From assembly GCA_019054805.1 (NCBI GenBank), contig JAHQIY010000014.1:2108001-2172000 (forward strand): a DNA stretch of 64,000 nt. Reading direction: 5' to 3'. Position 1 is the stretch's first letter. Every line of letters starts with the position of its first letter. The position numbers and the translations under genes were made by a program. The DNA is from Brachionus manjavacas (lineage: Eukaryota; Rotifera; Eurotatoria; Ploima; Brachionidae). Under the pieces are notes generated by a model that saw only the letters and a program-made list of their open reading frames with translations, was not told the origin of the DNA and did no database searches. Of the stretch, positions 10,546 to 22,199 are shown in pieces.

Positions 10546-12169
10546 AGACATTATTACAGTTGAATCCCTCAAAAGTGAAAACTCGCCGTCGCAAGGGATT
10601 TTTGTTCATTCATAGGGCTGTTTACATTTGAGGATGCTCTCTCAAAAGTGAACTGTTCACTTTTGTGAGATTAATAAATGTTAAGTTAATTTTTGTGTAA
10701 AACAAAAATAAAAATAAAAATAAGACCATGTATTCATTTAAGTATCAGTTGAATGATGATAAAATTAATGCAAAAATTTGAATCTCAAAATTAATCTCTA
10801 ATTAGAAAAATGTCAGCATCCAAGTTGAATAACTATAATAAATAACTATAACTCTTATTTAACTAATAATCACCCTAGTTTATGTAAAGAATTTATGACT
10901 TTCGAGAGCAATTTAGTTGATGTGGCCAATGTTAAACAATCGAAAATCGAAGATTATTTTAAAAATTAAATAAAATATGTATTATAAATTTAAAAGTCAT
11001 GTATATTATGAAGATATTAAAAAAAATTTTGAATTTAACTGTAAATAAATTTTTTTTTCGAGTTTTTTGTTCACTTTTTTCTAAATTTTTCATGTTCACA
11101 TACCGAACGTTCACATTTGAGGGTGTTCACATTTGAGGGCTTTTATGCCATGTAAAAAGATTCATTTTGGTCGGTCGCAAGAAATTTGTGTTCACTTATA
11201 GGGCTGTTCACATTTGAGGATGTTCATTTTGAGAGCTTCTACTGTATATTGAATACCCAACTCCATTGTGTAATTGCTACCTTACTATTTCCTCTTTTTT
11301 TCATGAAACTTCAACTATATAAACTTCTGTCACATGTAACAACCTATTTCAATTTATGTCTTTTAAACTTTCTTTACATTTTTTTTAGCTTATTTATATT
11401 ACTTTTATTTTTTCATACTTTATTCCGAAGGAGCTCTAGCTCGGTACAGAAAACAAATAAATAAATAATAAATAAATTAAAAAATACAATTTTTCCATTA
11501 ATTAGAGTTAGATTTGTTTTATTTTTCTTATTATCAATAAATTTATTTTTGTATATGTTTTTTCTTCAATCCGGAAGTTTTAGTTAAAATTCCTGTCATC
11601 CGAGATAACGATATCTCGGATATTCGCAAATTGTGACAAAATTTAAGAAAATAAGCTTATATATATTTTCTTTTACTTTTTTTATATTTTAATTGCTTGA
11701 ATTTATGTAATTCACAGAAATACTCCAATTTAAGTGTTGAAACGTTAATGGAGCATCTTTTTTTATTTTAACTATAACTTTTCAATCGTTCTTTTATTTT
11801 AACTAGATTTTTATCAAATTAAAGACAATATTCTCTTCTATTATTTTATTTTTTTCGACAAAAAAATTAATATTCATGACTATACAACTAATAAGCGATC
11901 AAATAAAGGAATTCACGGTTTTACCCCGTTTGACTATAATATTATTTTTATTAACAAATTATTATTTTGATTTAATTTTAATTAGTTTTCATTTAAATTG
12001 AAGTCTAATGTGAAAAAAATTTGAGCGCATGTTGAAAATTTCAATTCTAACCTTGACTCATTAATTCATCATAATTTCTAAAAATTGCAAGTACTTAGCT
12101 CCATACACAAATTAAAAAATTAAAAAAAGCATATAAATTATAAACAAATTTTAAAACAGATAGAGAAAG
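10546..12169. other. Intergenic with short repeated motifs
   Basis: No gene. GTTCACATTTGAG recurs near 10625, 11105-11135 and 11205, suggesting decayed copies of one repeat. 11420-11480 (GAGCTCTAGCTCGGTACAG then AAATAAATAAAT) resembles a LINE 3' end with a simple-repeat tail. The rest is AT-rich. Confidence 0.4.
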
Positions 12170-14502
12170 ATGCCAACCATTTCGGTCAACCGAGATATTT
12201 TATTCGCCATCATTGGTCAAAATTTCAGTAAGAGCTGATATAACAAAATAAAACTAAAATAAAATGCATTTTCCTAAAGCCGATTGCGAATTCGACAATT
12301 TATGCTTTGAATTCGGAATTGAACTCGATGCAATCGCAGTCGAGAAAGTAAACAACAAAGACGAGACTGTCTATAAGATCGAAATTCCGGCAAACCGCTA
12401 CGATTTATTGTGTATAGAGGGTCTTGGACGGGCTCTGTCAATTTTTCTGCAGAAAACAACTCCACCAAGCTTTAAACTTTTTAAACCAAGTGATGACATG
12501 ATACAGAAAATTACCATCTTACCAAATGTATTTATTTTTTTTAATTCTTTTTATATAATATGACATACTTATTTTTTAGACGGCCACAGTTAGACCATTT
12601 GTGGTCGCCGCAATTTTGAGAAATATTAATTTTAATCAGCAAAACTATGATAGCTTTATTGATCTTCAAGATAAATTACACCAGAATTTGTGTCGAAAAA
12701 GAACTTTGGTTGCAATTGGAACCCATGACTTAGACACTTTGAAAGGACCATTTTGCTACGACGCCCAGAGGCCAACTGATCTAAAATTCAGACCTCTCAA
12801 TCAAACAGCTGAAGTCAACGGAGTTGAACTAATGGAGCTCTACGTAAGAAAAATATTTCAATTTTTTTCTCTGATTTCCGTAAAATTTCCACACTAAGAG
12901 ACCCTTTCTTAGAAAATCATTTCATCAAAATTTGCAAATTTAGAAAATTATTCAATAAAATATTAGATGATATTTAAAAAAAATAATAATCAATAAATAC
13001 AGTTGGAGGATTTCTAAAAAATTATATTAAATTTTGATAAATGCATTTTTTAACTTTTAAAAATTCTAACATTTTATTATGATATAATTTATAAAATTCA
13101 AAAATTAAGTTTTAAAAATTATTCTAATTATTTATTTAATTTTATATAGTTTTTTAATTTTAACACAAATTTTATTGTTTTAAATCTTGAATTAGATCTT
13201 AAAAAAATTTTAAATAATTTTTTATAATTTATTTACAAAAAAATTAGAAAGAGAGCCACTTGAAATCATATTTGCCAATAATAAAAGATAAAGAATTTTA
13301 TCCGATTATTTTGGATTCGAATAATGTTGTTCTTTCGCTGCCACCGATCATTAACGGGGACCACAGCAAAATAACTCTGAACACAAAAAATGTACTTATT
13401 GAATGCACAGGAACCGACCTGCACAAATGTGAAATTGTTTTGGACACAATGGTCACAATGTTCAGCGAGTACTGTGCTTCAAAGTTTGAAGTAGAGGCTG
13501 TGGAAGTTACACATGTAGACGGTTCTAGACACATCTACCCGAAGTTATGTGAAAGATTTGAAGTAATTGAGACAAAAACAGTGAACAAAAAAATAGGCAT
13601 TCAAATAGATGATTCAAAAATGGCACAATTATTGGTGCGAATGGGTCTCGAGGCTCAAATAGTTGAGCCTAATAGAATAAAAGTCAGAATTCCACCTACT
13701 AGATCGGATATCTTACACGCTTGTGATATTGTCGAAGATGTAGCCATCGGATATGGTTTTAATAACATTGGAAAAACAATTCCAAAAACCAATTGCTTCA
13801 GTAATGAGGTAAATTTTAATGAATAAATTTTTTTTTTTTTAATTTTTTTGTCAAGTTTGAGCTTAATAAATTGACTGATTTACTAAGACTGGAGTTGGCT
13901 CAATGTGGCTATACCGAAGCATTGACATTCACATTGGTATAGCTTTAATAAAAGAATATTTTCTATTTTTTTTCCTAAAAGCTTTATTTCAGTGTTCTAG
14001 AGAAGATGTGGCTGATAAGCTTGGTAAAAAAATTGATGACATTCCAGCTGTGCATATATCTAACCCAAAAACACTGGACTTTCAAGTGGCTAGGACAAGT
14101 TTATTGCCCGGTTTGCTTAAGACAATTGCGTGTAGTCGAAATATGCCTTTGCCACTCAAAATTTTCGAGGTCTCCGATGTCATTTTGAACGACAAAAGAG
14201 CCGAAGTTGGAGCAAGAAATGAACGCCGTCTGGCAGTGCTAAGCTATAACAAACAGGCTGGTTTCGAAATAGTTCATGGTGTGCTGGATAAAATTATGCA
14301 ATCACTGGAAGTACCGTGGAAGACCGGCTATGAGTTAAAGCATACTGAAGATCCAACATTTATGCCCGGTAGATGTGCTGCAGTGTATGCGTATGGCAAA
14401 GTGATTGGAACAGTTGGTGTACTTCATCCTGATGTCATTCACAATTTTGAGCTTAATCTACCTTGCTGTGCACTTGAGATAAACATTGAGCCTTTTCTTT
14501 AG
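12170..14502 (+). CDS. FARSB: Phenylalanyl-tRNA synthetase beta subunit, cytosolic (6 exons)
   Basis: The beta chain of the cytosolic alpha2-beta2 PheRS, which charges tRNA-Phe. Exons: 12170-12227, 12280-12527, 12580-12843, 13248-13808, 13856-13936 and 13993-14502. All junctions are GT-AG and phases close, giving 573 aa (human about 589). It starts [12 protein letters not shown] as family members do. Diagnostic blocks follow in order: [108 protein letters not shown]-like AIGYGFNN (B5 core), [20 protein letters not shown] and FMPGRCA, ending LEINIEPFL. Four of five introns are 48-56 nt; intron 3 is 404 nt. It lies 220 bp upstream of PARG on the same strand. No damage is seen. Confidence 0.97.
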
Positions 14503-14722
14503 GCTAAAGCTAATTTAATAAATTAAGTTAAAATTTTTTTGTTTCTCAATTTTATTAAAAATTCAATCATGTGGTAATCCTAAAATCAAATATTAAATTT
14601 TTTATTCTTAATTAAGACAATTTAAATGCTCTTTTCAAAAATTAATTGAAAAAATGAATTAAACTTCAAATTAGTATTATAAAAAATAAAAAAATAGCTT
14701 TTATAATTTATAAAAAATTAAG

Positions 14723-15967
14723 ATGAAATTTTATGGATTGTGCAATTACAATGATCAAGAATGGGACCGAAAAAAATCTGCTTTACAGGCTTTTAAGGCA
14801 AACAAACCAGAAGACTTGTCCCAATTATTATCTGAATTTACTCAAATAGATTCAAATGAAATAAATAATTCATTATTATATCTTAAGAATTTTAATGATG
14901 AACAAACTTTGGTGAATTTAATCAACGAGATTGTTAAATATGCACTTAAAATACCTGATTTAATTCCGAGTGGAAAAATCCAGCGATTGACCAGATCAAG
15001 TCCCATAATGGAATTTGAACGCAAGCAAATTTTATGCATCCTTTGCCACATGTTTTTATGCACATTGGAAAAGGATGAAAGCACTCTTTATTGGGTCAGT
15101 TTTGACATATGGCTTAACTTTAGCACTAAATGTACTAATTCATATCTTCAAGCTTTGATTGAATATTTCCGTGAGTCTTTTAATCAAATCGATAGTGATT
15201 ATATGAATGAAGTTGTCAGATTTGAGAAAAAAATTTTTGATAGCAATTTATTAAAATTATTAAATGAAAAAATTGATTTATGTAATTTTGAGATAAGACT
15301 GGACGGTTCGATTGGAGATTGTTCTCAAGCCGAAATTGATTTTGCCAATATGGATATTGGTTATGGCAAAACAGGAACCCAAGAAGAAATTTTGTTCGCA
15401 GCTAGTCCTGAGATGTGCCCGTCTATTCTTTTCACAGAGACATTAGCCGACGATGAAGCAGTAATAATTACAGGAGCAAGGAAAATAGCTAAATTTAATG
15501 GTTACGGGTTGAATGTGGAGTTCAAAGAAAAAATTGTAACTAATCGAGATTGGAGTAAGAGAGTAGTAATTGCTATAGATGCATTGGATTTTAGTGGCTA
15601 TGCTAATGACTCATTTGATGTTCAGATAAAAGGTGATATTATTCTTAGAGAGTTGAAAAAATGCTTAGTAGGATTCTCGGCAGTAAAAGGTTCAGTCATC
15701 GAAACCGGACACTGGGGATGTGGATGCTTTAATGGAAACAAAAATTTAAAAGCTTTAATTCAATGGATAGCTGCTTCTTGCACTCAGAATAGAATAGTAT
15801 TCTATTGCTTCACTAGATGGGAGTTTGAACAAAAATTTTTAAATTTTGTAAAAATTTTAAAAGAAAACCATGTCAGTGTTGAAATTTTATGGAATATTTT
15901 AAATACAAGTAAACTGGATGAAATCAATTTTTTGCAAAAAATTTTGGAAGATTTAATACTTTTTTAA
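14723..15967 (+). CDS. PARG: Poly(ADP-ribose) glycohydrolase, short form
   Basis: A 414-aa intronless PARG, the macrodomain enzyme that cleaves ribose-ribose bonds of poly(ADP-ribose) after DNA damage. Residues ~85-190 match the helical accessory part (LTRSSPIMEFERKQILCILC). The catalytic block reads EIDFANMDIGYGKTGTQEEI (204-223) with the acidic pair E221-E222, followed by SPEMCPSILFTETL, IITGARKIAKFNGYG, IAIDALDF and TGHWGCGCFNG (328-338) and KALIQWIAA. The long regulatory N terminus of vertebrate PARG is absent, as in short isoforms. Oddity: the usual GGG-(x)6-8-QEE signature here is GYG with only four residues before QEE. The open frame and other intact motifs argue for a real gene. It starts 220 bp after FARSB with no obvious promoter element. 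Confidence 0.93.
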   Translation: MKFYGLCNYNDQEWDRKKSALQAFKANKPEDLSQLLSEFTQIDSNEINNSLLYLKNFNDEQTLVNLINEIVKYALKIPDLIPSGKIQRLTRSSPIMEFERKQILCILCHMFLCTLEKDESTLYWVSFDIWLNFSTKCTNSYLQALIEYFRESFNQIDSDYMNEVVRFEKKIFDSNLLKLLNEKIDLCNFEIRLDGSIGDCSQAEIDFANMDIGYGKTGTQEEILFAASPEMCPSILFTETLADDEAVIITGARKIAKFNGYGLNVEFKEKIVTNRDWSKRVVIAIDALDFSGYANDSFDVQIKGDIILRELKKCLVGFSAVKGSVIETGHWGCGCFNGNKNLKALIQWIAASCTQNRIVFYCFTRWEFEQKFLNFVKILKENHVSVEILWNILNTSKLDEINFLQKILEDLILF

Positions 15968-16479
15968 AATATATTTATTTGAAATAACAATAAAATATTT
16001 AAAATTTAGTATTTTTATTTAAAAATCATTAATTTCTAAAAAATAATGAGGTGAAACCGAATTGGAAAAATAAAGATTTAGAAAAATTTGTTTAGGATCC
16101 AATAAATTTTCACTCAGTATGATTTCTTGTGCTTGGATAAGTGATGCTGTTTATGAACGTTTCTTGATAAATAATTGATTCCTTTTGATTCATTTTATCG
16201 AAATCATTTATTTTAAAAACATTGTATTTATTGAAAAATAAATATAAAACGTTTGAAAAAAGCAAATGAAGAATGAGTCTTAAAGAAAAAATTTCTGCTT
16301 TTAAAAAAAAATTTATAAAATTAAAATAATTTTAGAAAAAATAAAACTTGAAATCTTATTTTTTATTTTATTTACTAAATTAAAAAATTTTTTTAAATGA
16401 AAAATTTAACAAAAATCATTGTTATTTAAATTCCTGATTTCAATTTTTTTATTCGTTTTTTTAATACTTTGAATTTTTT
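15968..16479. other. Intergenic, AT-rich
   Basis: Holds a likely PARG polyadenylation signal (AATAAAATA near 15989) and otherwise nothing I can identify. Confidence 0.5.
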
Positions 16480-17830
16480 AGGTAACTCTGTTCGTTAAGA
16501 AATTACCGTCCTCTTTTGTTTTCACAACAACTTTTTATCATTTGTTCTTCTAAAGTTGAGAGATAACCTTTTAGCATAATTTACATCATTTACCAATCCT
16601 ATATTATCAGCCTTGTGCACAATCTTATACATTTGGATCAAGTCACCTATTAATCGGCGCTCCTCTAAACTGATCAGATCTCGAAGTCTTTCTTCGTTTT
16701 CTCTTTAATTGATTTAATCAATTTGGAAGTTCTCCTCTGAACCTTATCAAGAATATTTATGTCCGTTTTAATCGAAGGGGACCGGACACCGACTGCGTAT
16801 TCAAGATAAGGCGAACCAGCCCCTTATAGAGTGGCACAATCGTTTCTCTGTCCAAATATGAAAAGGAACTCTTGATTTGACTCAAAACGCTATTTGCCTT
16901 TGCAGCTGCTGTGTTACATTGCTTGTTCCATTTTATATCATTTGTAAAAAACACGCCAAGATCTCTTGATTCGTCTTCTCGAGTGAATATATTTTATTTG
17001 AGATTGATATTTGGTAAACATTCTTCTTCCTTCTTCCACCAAGTTACATTGCTTTTCATTTCGAGAAATTTAACTCTGTAGACCATGTTCTACTCCATTC
17101 ACTTAACATCACCAAATCTTCTAGTAGCTCAATTGAGCTATCTAAGTTACAATCAAAAATTCCCATCAATTTCAAGTCGTTAGCATATGAAAGGCAAGGA
17201 CTTAAAAATTTTTCAAGAAGGTCATTTATGTATTTGACGAAAAATATTGGTCCAAGGACTGAGCCCTGTGGAACCCCGCTTGTTACATTCTCTCACTCAG
17301 AAACAAACACGCTGTTTTCTTCCAATTTAAAAGCTTTTTATTCATTCATAAGTCTTCACAAACTATACAAAAACATATGAGCTCAATTTGATTAATAATT
17401 TCTGATGAGAAACTTTGTCAAAGGTTTTGGAAAATCAGTGTAGATCACGTCTACCTAATACCAAATTACCACTATCAATCTCAAAAGTAACCCTGTCTAA
17501 AAACTCCAACAGGTTTGTGGTGCAAGATCTCTTAGGTATAAAACCATGTTGTTTACTACTTACTAACTTATTTTCTAACAGAAAGATCATCATCTCGTTT
17601 CTGATAATTTTTTCCATCAACTTGCCCACAAAAGAAGTAAGCGAGACTGGCCTGTAATTTTTGGCTCCGACTTTAGACCCTCCTTTGCGTAATGGGGTAA
17701 AATTAGCAATTTTCGATCTTTCTGGTAAAAGTCCCTCTGAAAATAACTTAATGAAAATTACTAATAATGGGGTCGAAAATTCCTTTGAACTACCCTTCAA
17801 AACTAAAACATTCACGTTCTGAAAAATCCA
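16480..17830 (-). pseudogene. CR1-like LINE remnant, reverse transcriptase
   Basis: On the minus strand 17815-17435 reads LRKGGSKVGAKNYRPVSLTS and GFIPKRSCTTNLLEFLDRV (RT fingers). Around 17290-17150 comes TSGVPQGSVLGPIFFVKYIN and SYANDLKLMG, where the YADD box has become YAND. 16954-16757 reads NDIKWNKQCNTAAAKANSVL, the post-RT segment. The order is that of a CR1/Jockey-group ORF2. Stops and frame shifts between blocks and the altered catalytic box show a dead 5'-truncated copy. Confidence 0.88.
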
Positions 17831-18372
17831 TTTAAGTGATCAGGAATCTCGAGGCGATGTGAGCACATTGTGTCGTTTATTTTAATTTTTATTTGGCTTA
17901 AAATTTAAGAAGATCTGTTCTGTAATTCTCATAAAATTTGTTCCCAAAATTTCGATCAAAAATAAAAAAGTAAATTAAATATAATTTCTTTTTGTAATAA
18001 ATTTAAACAGAAAAAATAGTAAAAGCTTTATATTAATTAAAAGAGATATTTTGAATCTTATTCTGTTTGATTTTTTATTAGTAAAAACCATTTATTTTTG
18101 GCCATTGAAATCGATACCCCAAATTTTTTAAAAAATACCCCAATTTTCAAACTTTTTCCCCAATTATTTATATCATAAAAAAATTAATTAACTCTAAATT
18201 ATATAGAATTCCACCTATTTTAAATAATCAATAAAATTTGAAACTTTTTATTAAATAATAACAACTAATATAGTACTAATTTAGGACCTGATTTTTTATC
18301 TTAGACACTTTTTCAATTTTTTGACTCAGTTGGAACGGACATTCCGATTCAGTCAAATCTCAAAAAAGGTAG
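17831..18372. other. Intergenic, with a possible small exon before the Cys-pair ORF
   Basis: TACCCCAA strings near 18115-18175 face AATTGGGGT near 18708, a hint of decayed inverted ends around 18110-18770, too low-complexity to call. A short open stretch 18305-18370 lies between a TTATCTTAG acceptor and an AAAAAAG|GTAGGC donor and might join the next ORF. Confidence 0.25.
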
Positions 18373-18561
18373 GCACAAATTTTAAACACTGTTACGAAAG
18401 GCTTCGAGTCTGATGAGTCTGAAGTTGAGAAAGAATTTGTTCCAAAAAGAGCAAGAATTGAGTCAATGTGTCAAGAGATAAGTGACAAAGAAATAAAATT
18501 GTGTGATCAATGCGGCGCGCAAATGAAGAAAAGACGTTACTGGGCTTGTCCAAATGAATGA
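18373..18561 (+). other. Small Cys-pair ORF, possible transposase or zinc-binding tail
   Basis: A 62-codon open frame with no ATG at its start. It has an acidic segment (ESDESEVEKEFVPKRARIE) followed by CDQCGAQMKKRRYWACPNE and a TGA. The CxxC...C and basic KKRR pattern looks like the end of a zinc-binding domain. Composition is much less AT-rich than the neighbourhood, so it is or was coding. Family unknown; a DNA-transposon tail or a host exon are both possible. Confidence 0.35.
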
Positions 18562-20229
18562 GGAAAAAAATAAAATAAAAAGGGTCGAAATTAAAATTAA
18601 ATATTGTTTTTTTTTTATTGCCATTTTAATTAATTTGTGGTCATCTATTAAAAAATAGGTTTTTTTTAATTTTTGTGTATCTTTTTTTTGTTGTGGTTTT
18701 CTAAATAAAATTGGGGTGATAATTTAATAATTTGGAGTATTTTATTAAAAATTTGTGGTTTACAATCAAAATTTCTCATTATTTTTTAGGTTTTTTTTTA
18801 CTTTAAAATACTGAAAAATGATAAACGGAAAAAAAACTCCTCATACTGATGCGTGTCTCAACTCCGGATGAAAAATTAAAATAGTGCTTCAGTTGTCAGA
18901 CAAACTTAGTGTCGTCATTTTTTTAAAAAAATTGTTTAGATAGAATTCTGGTAGTTTCAATGTCTGTAGTCAAAAGTTTAAGTATCCTTTTTTTTTGTAA
19001 ATGTGCTTGCATTCTATTTTAGTTTGTTTTGAGGTTCAAAATTTTAGTCTTATTTTAAACTTATTAGTTTGTAACCTTTGATTACTGGGAAAGGTGGTGA
19101 TTTTGATGATGAATACAATAACATAGATAAAATATGTCGAAACTAATGCTATTTTAAAAACATACACATTTAGTGTTGTTAAATTTAAATTAAAAAAATA
19201 GAATTTAAAAAATTTATTTATTTTTATTTTTTATTAATTTAAATATGTTTTTGAAAAATCGACAGTCATCTAAAGATATTTTTTTGTTTTATTTTCTTAA
19301 TTAGCATTTAGATGAGTTCATTTTTTCTTTTTCATAATTAACACCTTTTAGATTCCAATTTTCGAATTAATTTTTAATAGCTTTTTTACGAATAGTTTTT
19401 TTTTCAAAAAAATTACCTTACCAATATTTCTCCATTTTTTTAAAATAAATATTTCTAATTATGTTTTCTCAAAGCTCAATTTCATTTAATATCGGAACAC
19501 TTAAGAAATCGTTTAATAATTCAACAAAATGAAACTATAATTATATTTGTATTAAACATTTATTTATTTATTTATTATTGCAAAAAATCTTTTGAGAAAA
19601 TATGTTTTTCAATTTCAAAATCAAACTAATCAATTGTTCACATTGATGTCTTTGGCAAATACATCAGAGGAAAAATAAAGAAAATAAAATGTTAAGCATG
19701 AGTTAAAAAAAAAGAAAAATAATCTTTATGAATTTGAGCTTATCTGATTTTATCTTTAAAAAAAATGTAAATAAGTATTTCATTGCTCATTTTTCATGTA
19801 AAAACGATTCTTGTTAATTTTGTTTCGTTTGCAACAGGGCGCCCCACTCAAACTCTATTTGCAAATACAAATACCAAAAAACAAAAGTCATGTAACATTT
19901 TCATTTTTTATTAAAATATTTTTCAATTCAAATTTGGTTCATCTTAATTGCGAATATTAGAAGTTTATGCGCACATAAAATTTTAATTTAGTTCTTGCAT
20001 TGTTTTTTTTTATAAATGAAAAGAGAAAAAAAACTCACGGATTAATATTGAAATTATCTAATTTCTAAAAGTGTGCTTTTGAGTCTTGTATGTAAATTTA
20101 GGTGATTTCGATAAGCTTTAAGCAAATAAATTCTAAACTCAAATAAAAAAGAAAAAGAAAACAAAATTTTTCTATTCTTATCTTTTCTTATTTAGAGCTT
20201 TTTTGTTATTTTTTCAAGTTTACATAATT
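18562..20229. other. Intergenic / 5' region of Rab39-like gene
   Basis: AT-rich without convincing exons. 19830-19870 (GCAACAGGGCGCCCCACTC) is unusually GC-rich and could be a 5' non-coding exon or promoter core. TTTTTTCAAG at 20210-20219 may be the acceptor of a 5'-UTR intron just before the Rab start codon. Confidence 0.35.
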
Positions 20230-20969
20230 ATGTATGCTTATCAATTTCGTTTGATTGTTGTCGGAGATTCCACAGTCGGCAAGTCTTCACTGCTGCGCTA
20301 TTTTTGCGATGGCAAATTTTGCGATGACTCAGACCCAACAGTTGGCGTTGACTTCTACGCCCGTATTATCGAAATTCGACCGGGCGTACGAGTCAAGCTT
20401 CAGATATGGGACACAGGTTTGTTGCTAAAAAATTATCTATCCGTAAATTGAGAAAATGTGTTTTTAAAGCTGGCCAAGAGCGATTCAGATCAATAACCAG
20501 GTCGTATTACCGCAACTCGGTTGGTGCTTTGCTACTCTATGACATAACAAATTTTGACAGCTTTGAGCATGTGTCTGACTGGTTGAATGAAGCTAAGAAG
20601 CAGATTGAGCCCAATAGTGCTGTTTTTATGCTCGTTGGAACTAAGCAGGACAAGGAGCATTTGCGCGAAGTTCCAACCGAGACCGCGCAGCAGTTTGCCG
20701 ATTACCATAATTTGCTGTTCATTGAGACTTCAAGCAAGACGGGAGATAATGTAGAGAAGGCGTTTGCTGAGCTAGGTGTAAGGGTTTATGAACAATTGGA
20801 AGAGGGAAAATTTCGAATAGAAGAAGGATGGGATGGCATTAAGAATGGATACAACATGAAAGCGGCTACTAACGGAATAAGCCGGAAGGGTCCGTCCATT
20901 AGCCTTGTGGATGCTTCTAACGAGTCTGACTCGAGTAATGAATCAAAGGAAAAGAAAAGGTGCTGTTAA
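20230..20969 (+). CDS. RAB39: Rab39-like small GTPase (2 exons)
   Basis: A 228-aa Rab GTPase of the Rab39 group, a membrane-trafficking switch. Exons 20230-20416 and 20470-20969 (53-nt GT-AG intron, phase 1) join inside the WDTAGQE switch-II motif: WDT-G at the donor, CTGGCCAAGAG after the acceptor. Motifs: YQFRLIVVGDSTVGKSSLLR (P-loop), SDPTVGVDFYARI (switch I), WDTAGQERFRSITRSYYRNS, LVGTKQD (NKxD variant) and ETSSKT. EEGWDGIKNGY near the C terminus is the Rab39-type signature, and the protein ends KKRCC for double geranylgeranylation. ATG 20230 is preferred because the upstream in-frame extension begins with TTG and is not conserved in style. A polyA signal AATAAA lies ~90 bp after the stop. 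Confidence 0.95.
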
Positions 20970-21062
20970 AAGAAAAAGGAATTTTTTTTACTCAAATCGA
21001 TTTGTAAATAAGCCCAAAGTCCTGATATCATCCAAAACAAGAATGTAGAAATTTGTAAATAA

Positions 21063-21265
21063 AGTGTGTCCATTCAAAGAAAAATGAGATTTTATTTTAA
21101 ATTTTTTTTGTTTGGAAGTAAATCAGGTATTAAAGGAATTGAACAAAAAAATAAAATTATTATGAAATTATCTTTTAGTACTTATTACGAAATTTATCAA
21201 TGTTTAAATTTTTTTAAAGTATTTTTTTAAGGGTTTTATCTTTGATTTTTTTCTTAAATAAATAG
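21063..21265 (+). repeat. Direct repeat copy 1 (Rab39 3' flank)
   Basis: GTGTGTCCATTCAAAG and the following ~190 bases recur, diverged, at 23272-23465 in the same orientation, including GGAAGTAAATCA and TTCTTAAATAAA. Either a dispersed repeat or a small segmental duplication of the Rab39 3' region. Confidence 0.7.
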
Positions 21266-21321
21266 TTTTATCGTGAGTTTTTATTTTTTTAATTAATTAT
21301 ACTTTTTGTCTATTTATTTTA

Positions 21322-22199
21322 GTTCGCAGATGATACAACTTTCTATTTTTCTGGAAAAACTCTTGAGCACTTAATCGAAAAGTTTAAAATTTTTATTGAA
21401 TCAATTGCTTCCTAGTGTAACTTCAATAAACTAGACATAAATTGAGTCAAAAAATCTGGTATGTTTGTTACAAATGATAGAGTTACACTCCCATCGTCCA
21501 TAGTTATTTAAAATATGCAAGTAACTGTGGTAAAGGAATTTAAACTTTTGGGAGTTAAAACTGACAATAAATTGACTTTCACTAAACATGTCTCTAACGA
21601 TTAATAAAAGACTCTATTCAATAAAAAGGCTACTTTACTTTTCACCCACAGTTAAAATTCAACTTTTTAAAGCTTTCGTCTTACCTTATTTTGACTATAG
21701 TCAATCATTAATTGATTAATCAAGCAAGCCTATACTTCAAAAAATTTGTAATTTATATAATATTTGTCTACATAAACTCTTTAAATTTGGTAAAGGCTTT
21801 AATACTGTAAACAATTTCTTACAAATAAATAGTTTAATTTCCTTTCAACAAAGTTTATTATCGAAATTATTAACTTTTTCATTTAAAATTTTGAAATTAG
21901 ATAATGCACTTACAATCTTAAAAGATCAACTTCAAACAAATAACTCAAGATATTTAAAATGGAATTTGCGGAATTAAAATTTAATGGTCCAAAATGGAGC
22001 TAAATATGGTAAAATTACCTTTTCTTATTTTTTGCCAAAATCAACAAATAATTTTGTAATTGAAAAAATCAATTTAGCTTTTAATCACTTTAAGATATCG
22101 GTTTTAGATAATATCAACTTAATTTACAAAAGAACATGTAAATTATTCGATAAATTGGTCTATTTTACAAAAATTTTAAATTTAAGTGAAAAAATTTAA
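21322..22199 (+). pseudogene. LINE remnant (RT from FADD box to C terminus)
   Basis: Begins FADDTTFYFSGKTLEHLIEK (RT catalytic box), then NMQVTVVKEFKLLGVKTDNK, an RRLYSIKRL-like block and PYFDYSQSL, and ends in an open 72-codon tail (21984-22199). The order is that of the 3' half of a Jockey/CR1-group ORF2. Several in-frame stops show it is dead. Confidence 0.78.

Noticed and set aside
12264-12563. ATG at 12264 as the FARSB start
   Set aside because: It lies in intron 1. The spliced start at 12170 gives the conserved MPTISV N terminus and the TD-EF junction.
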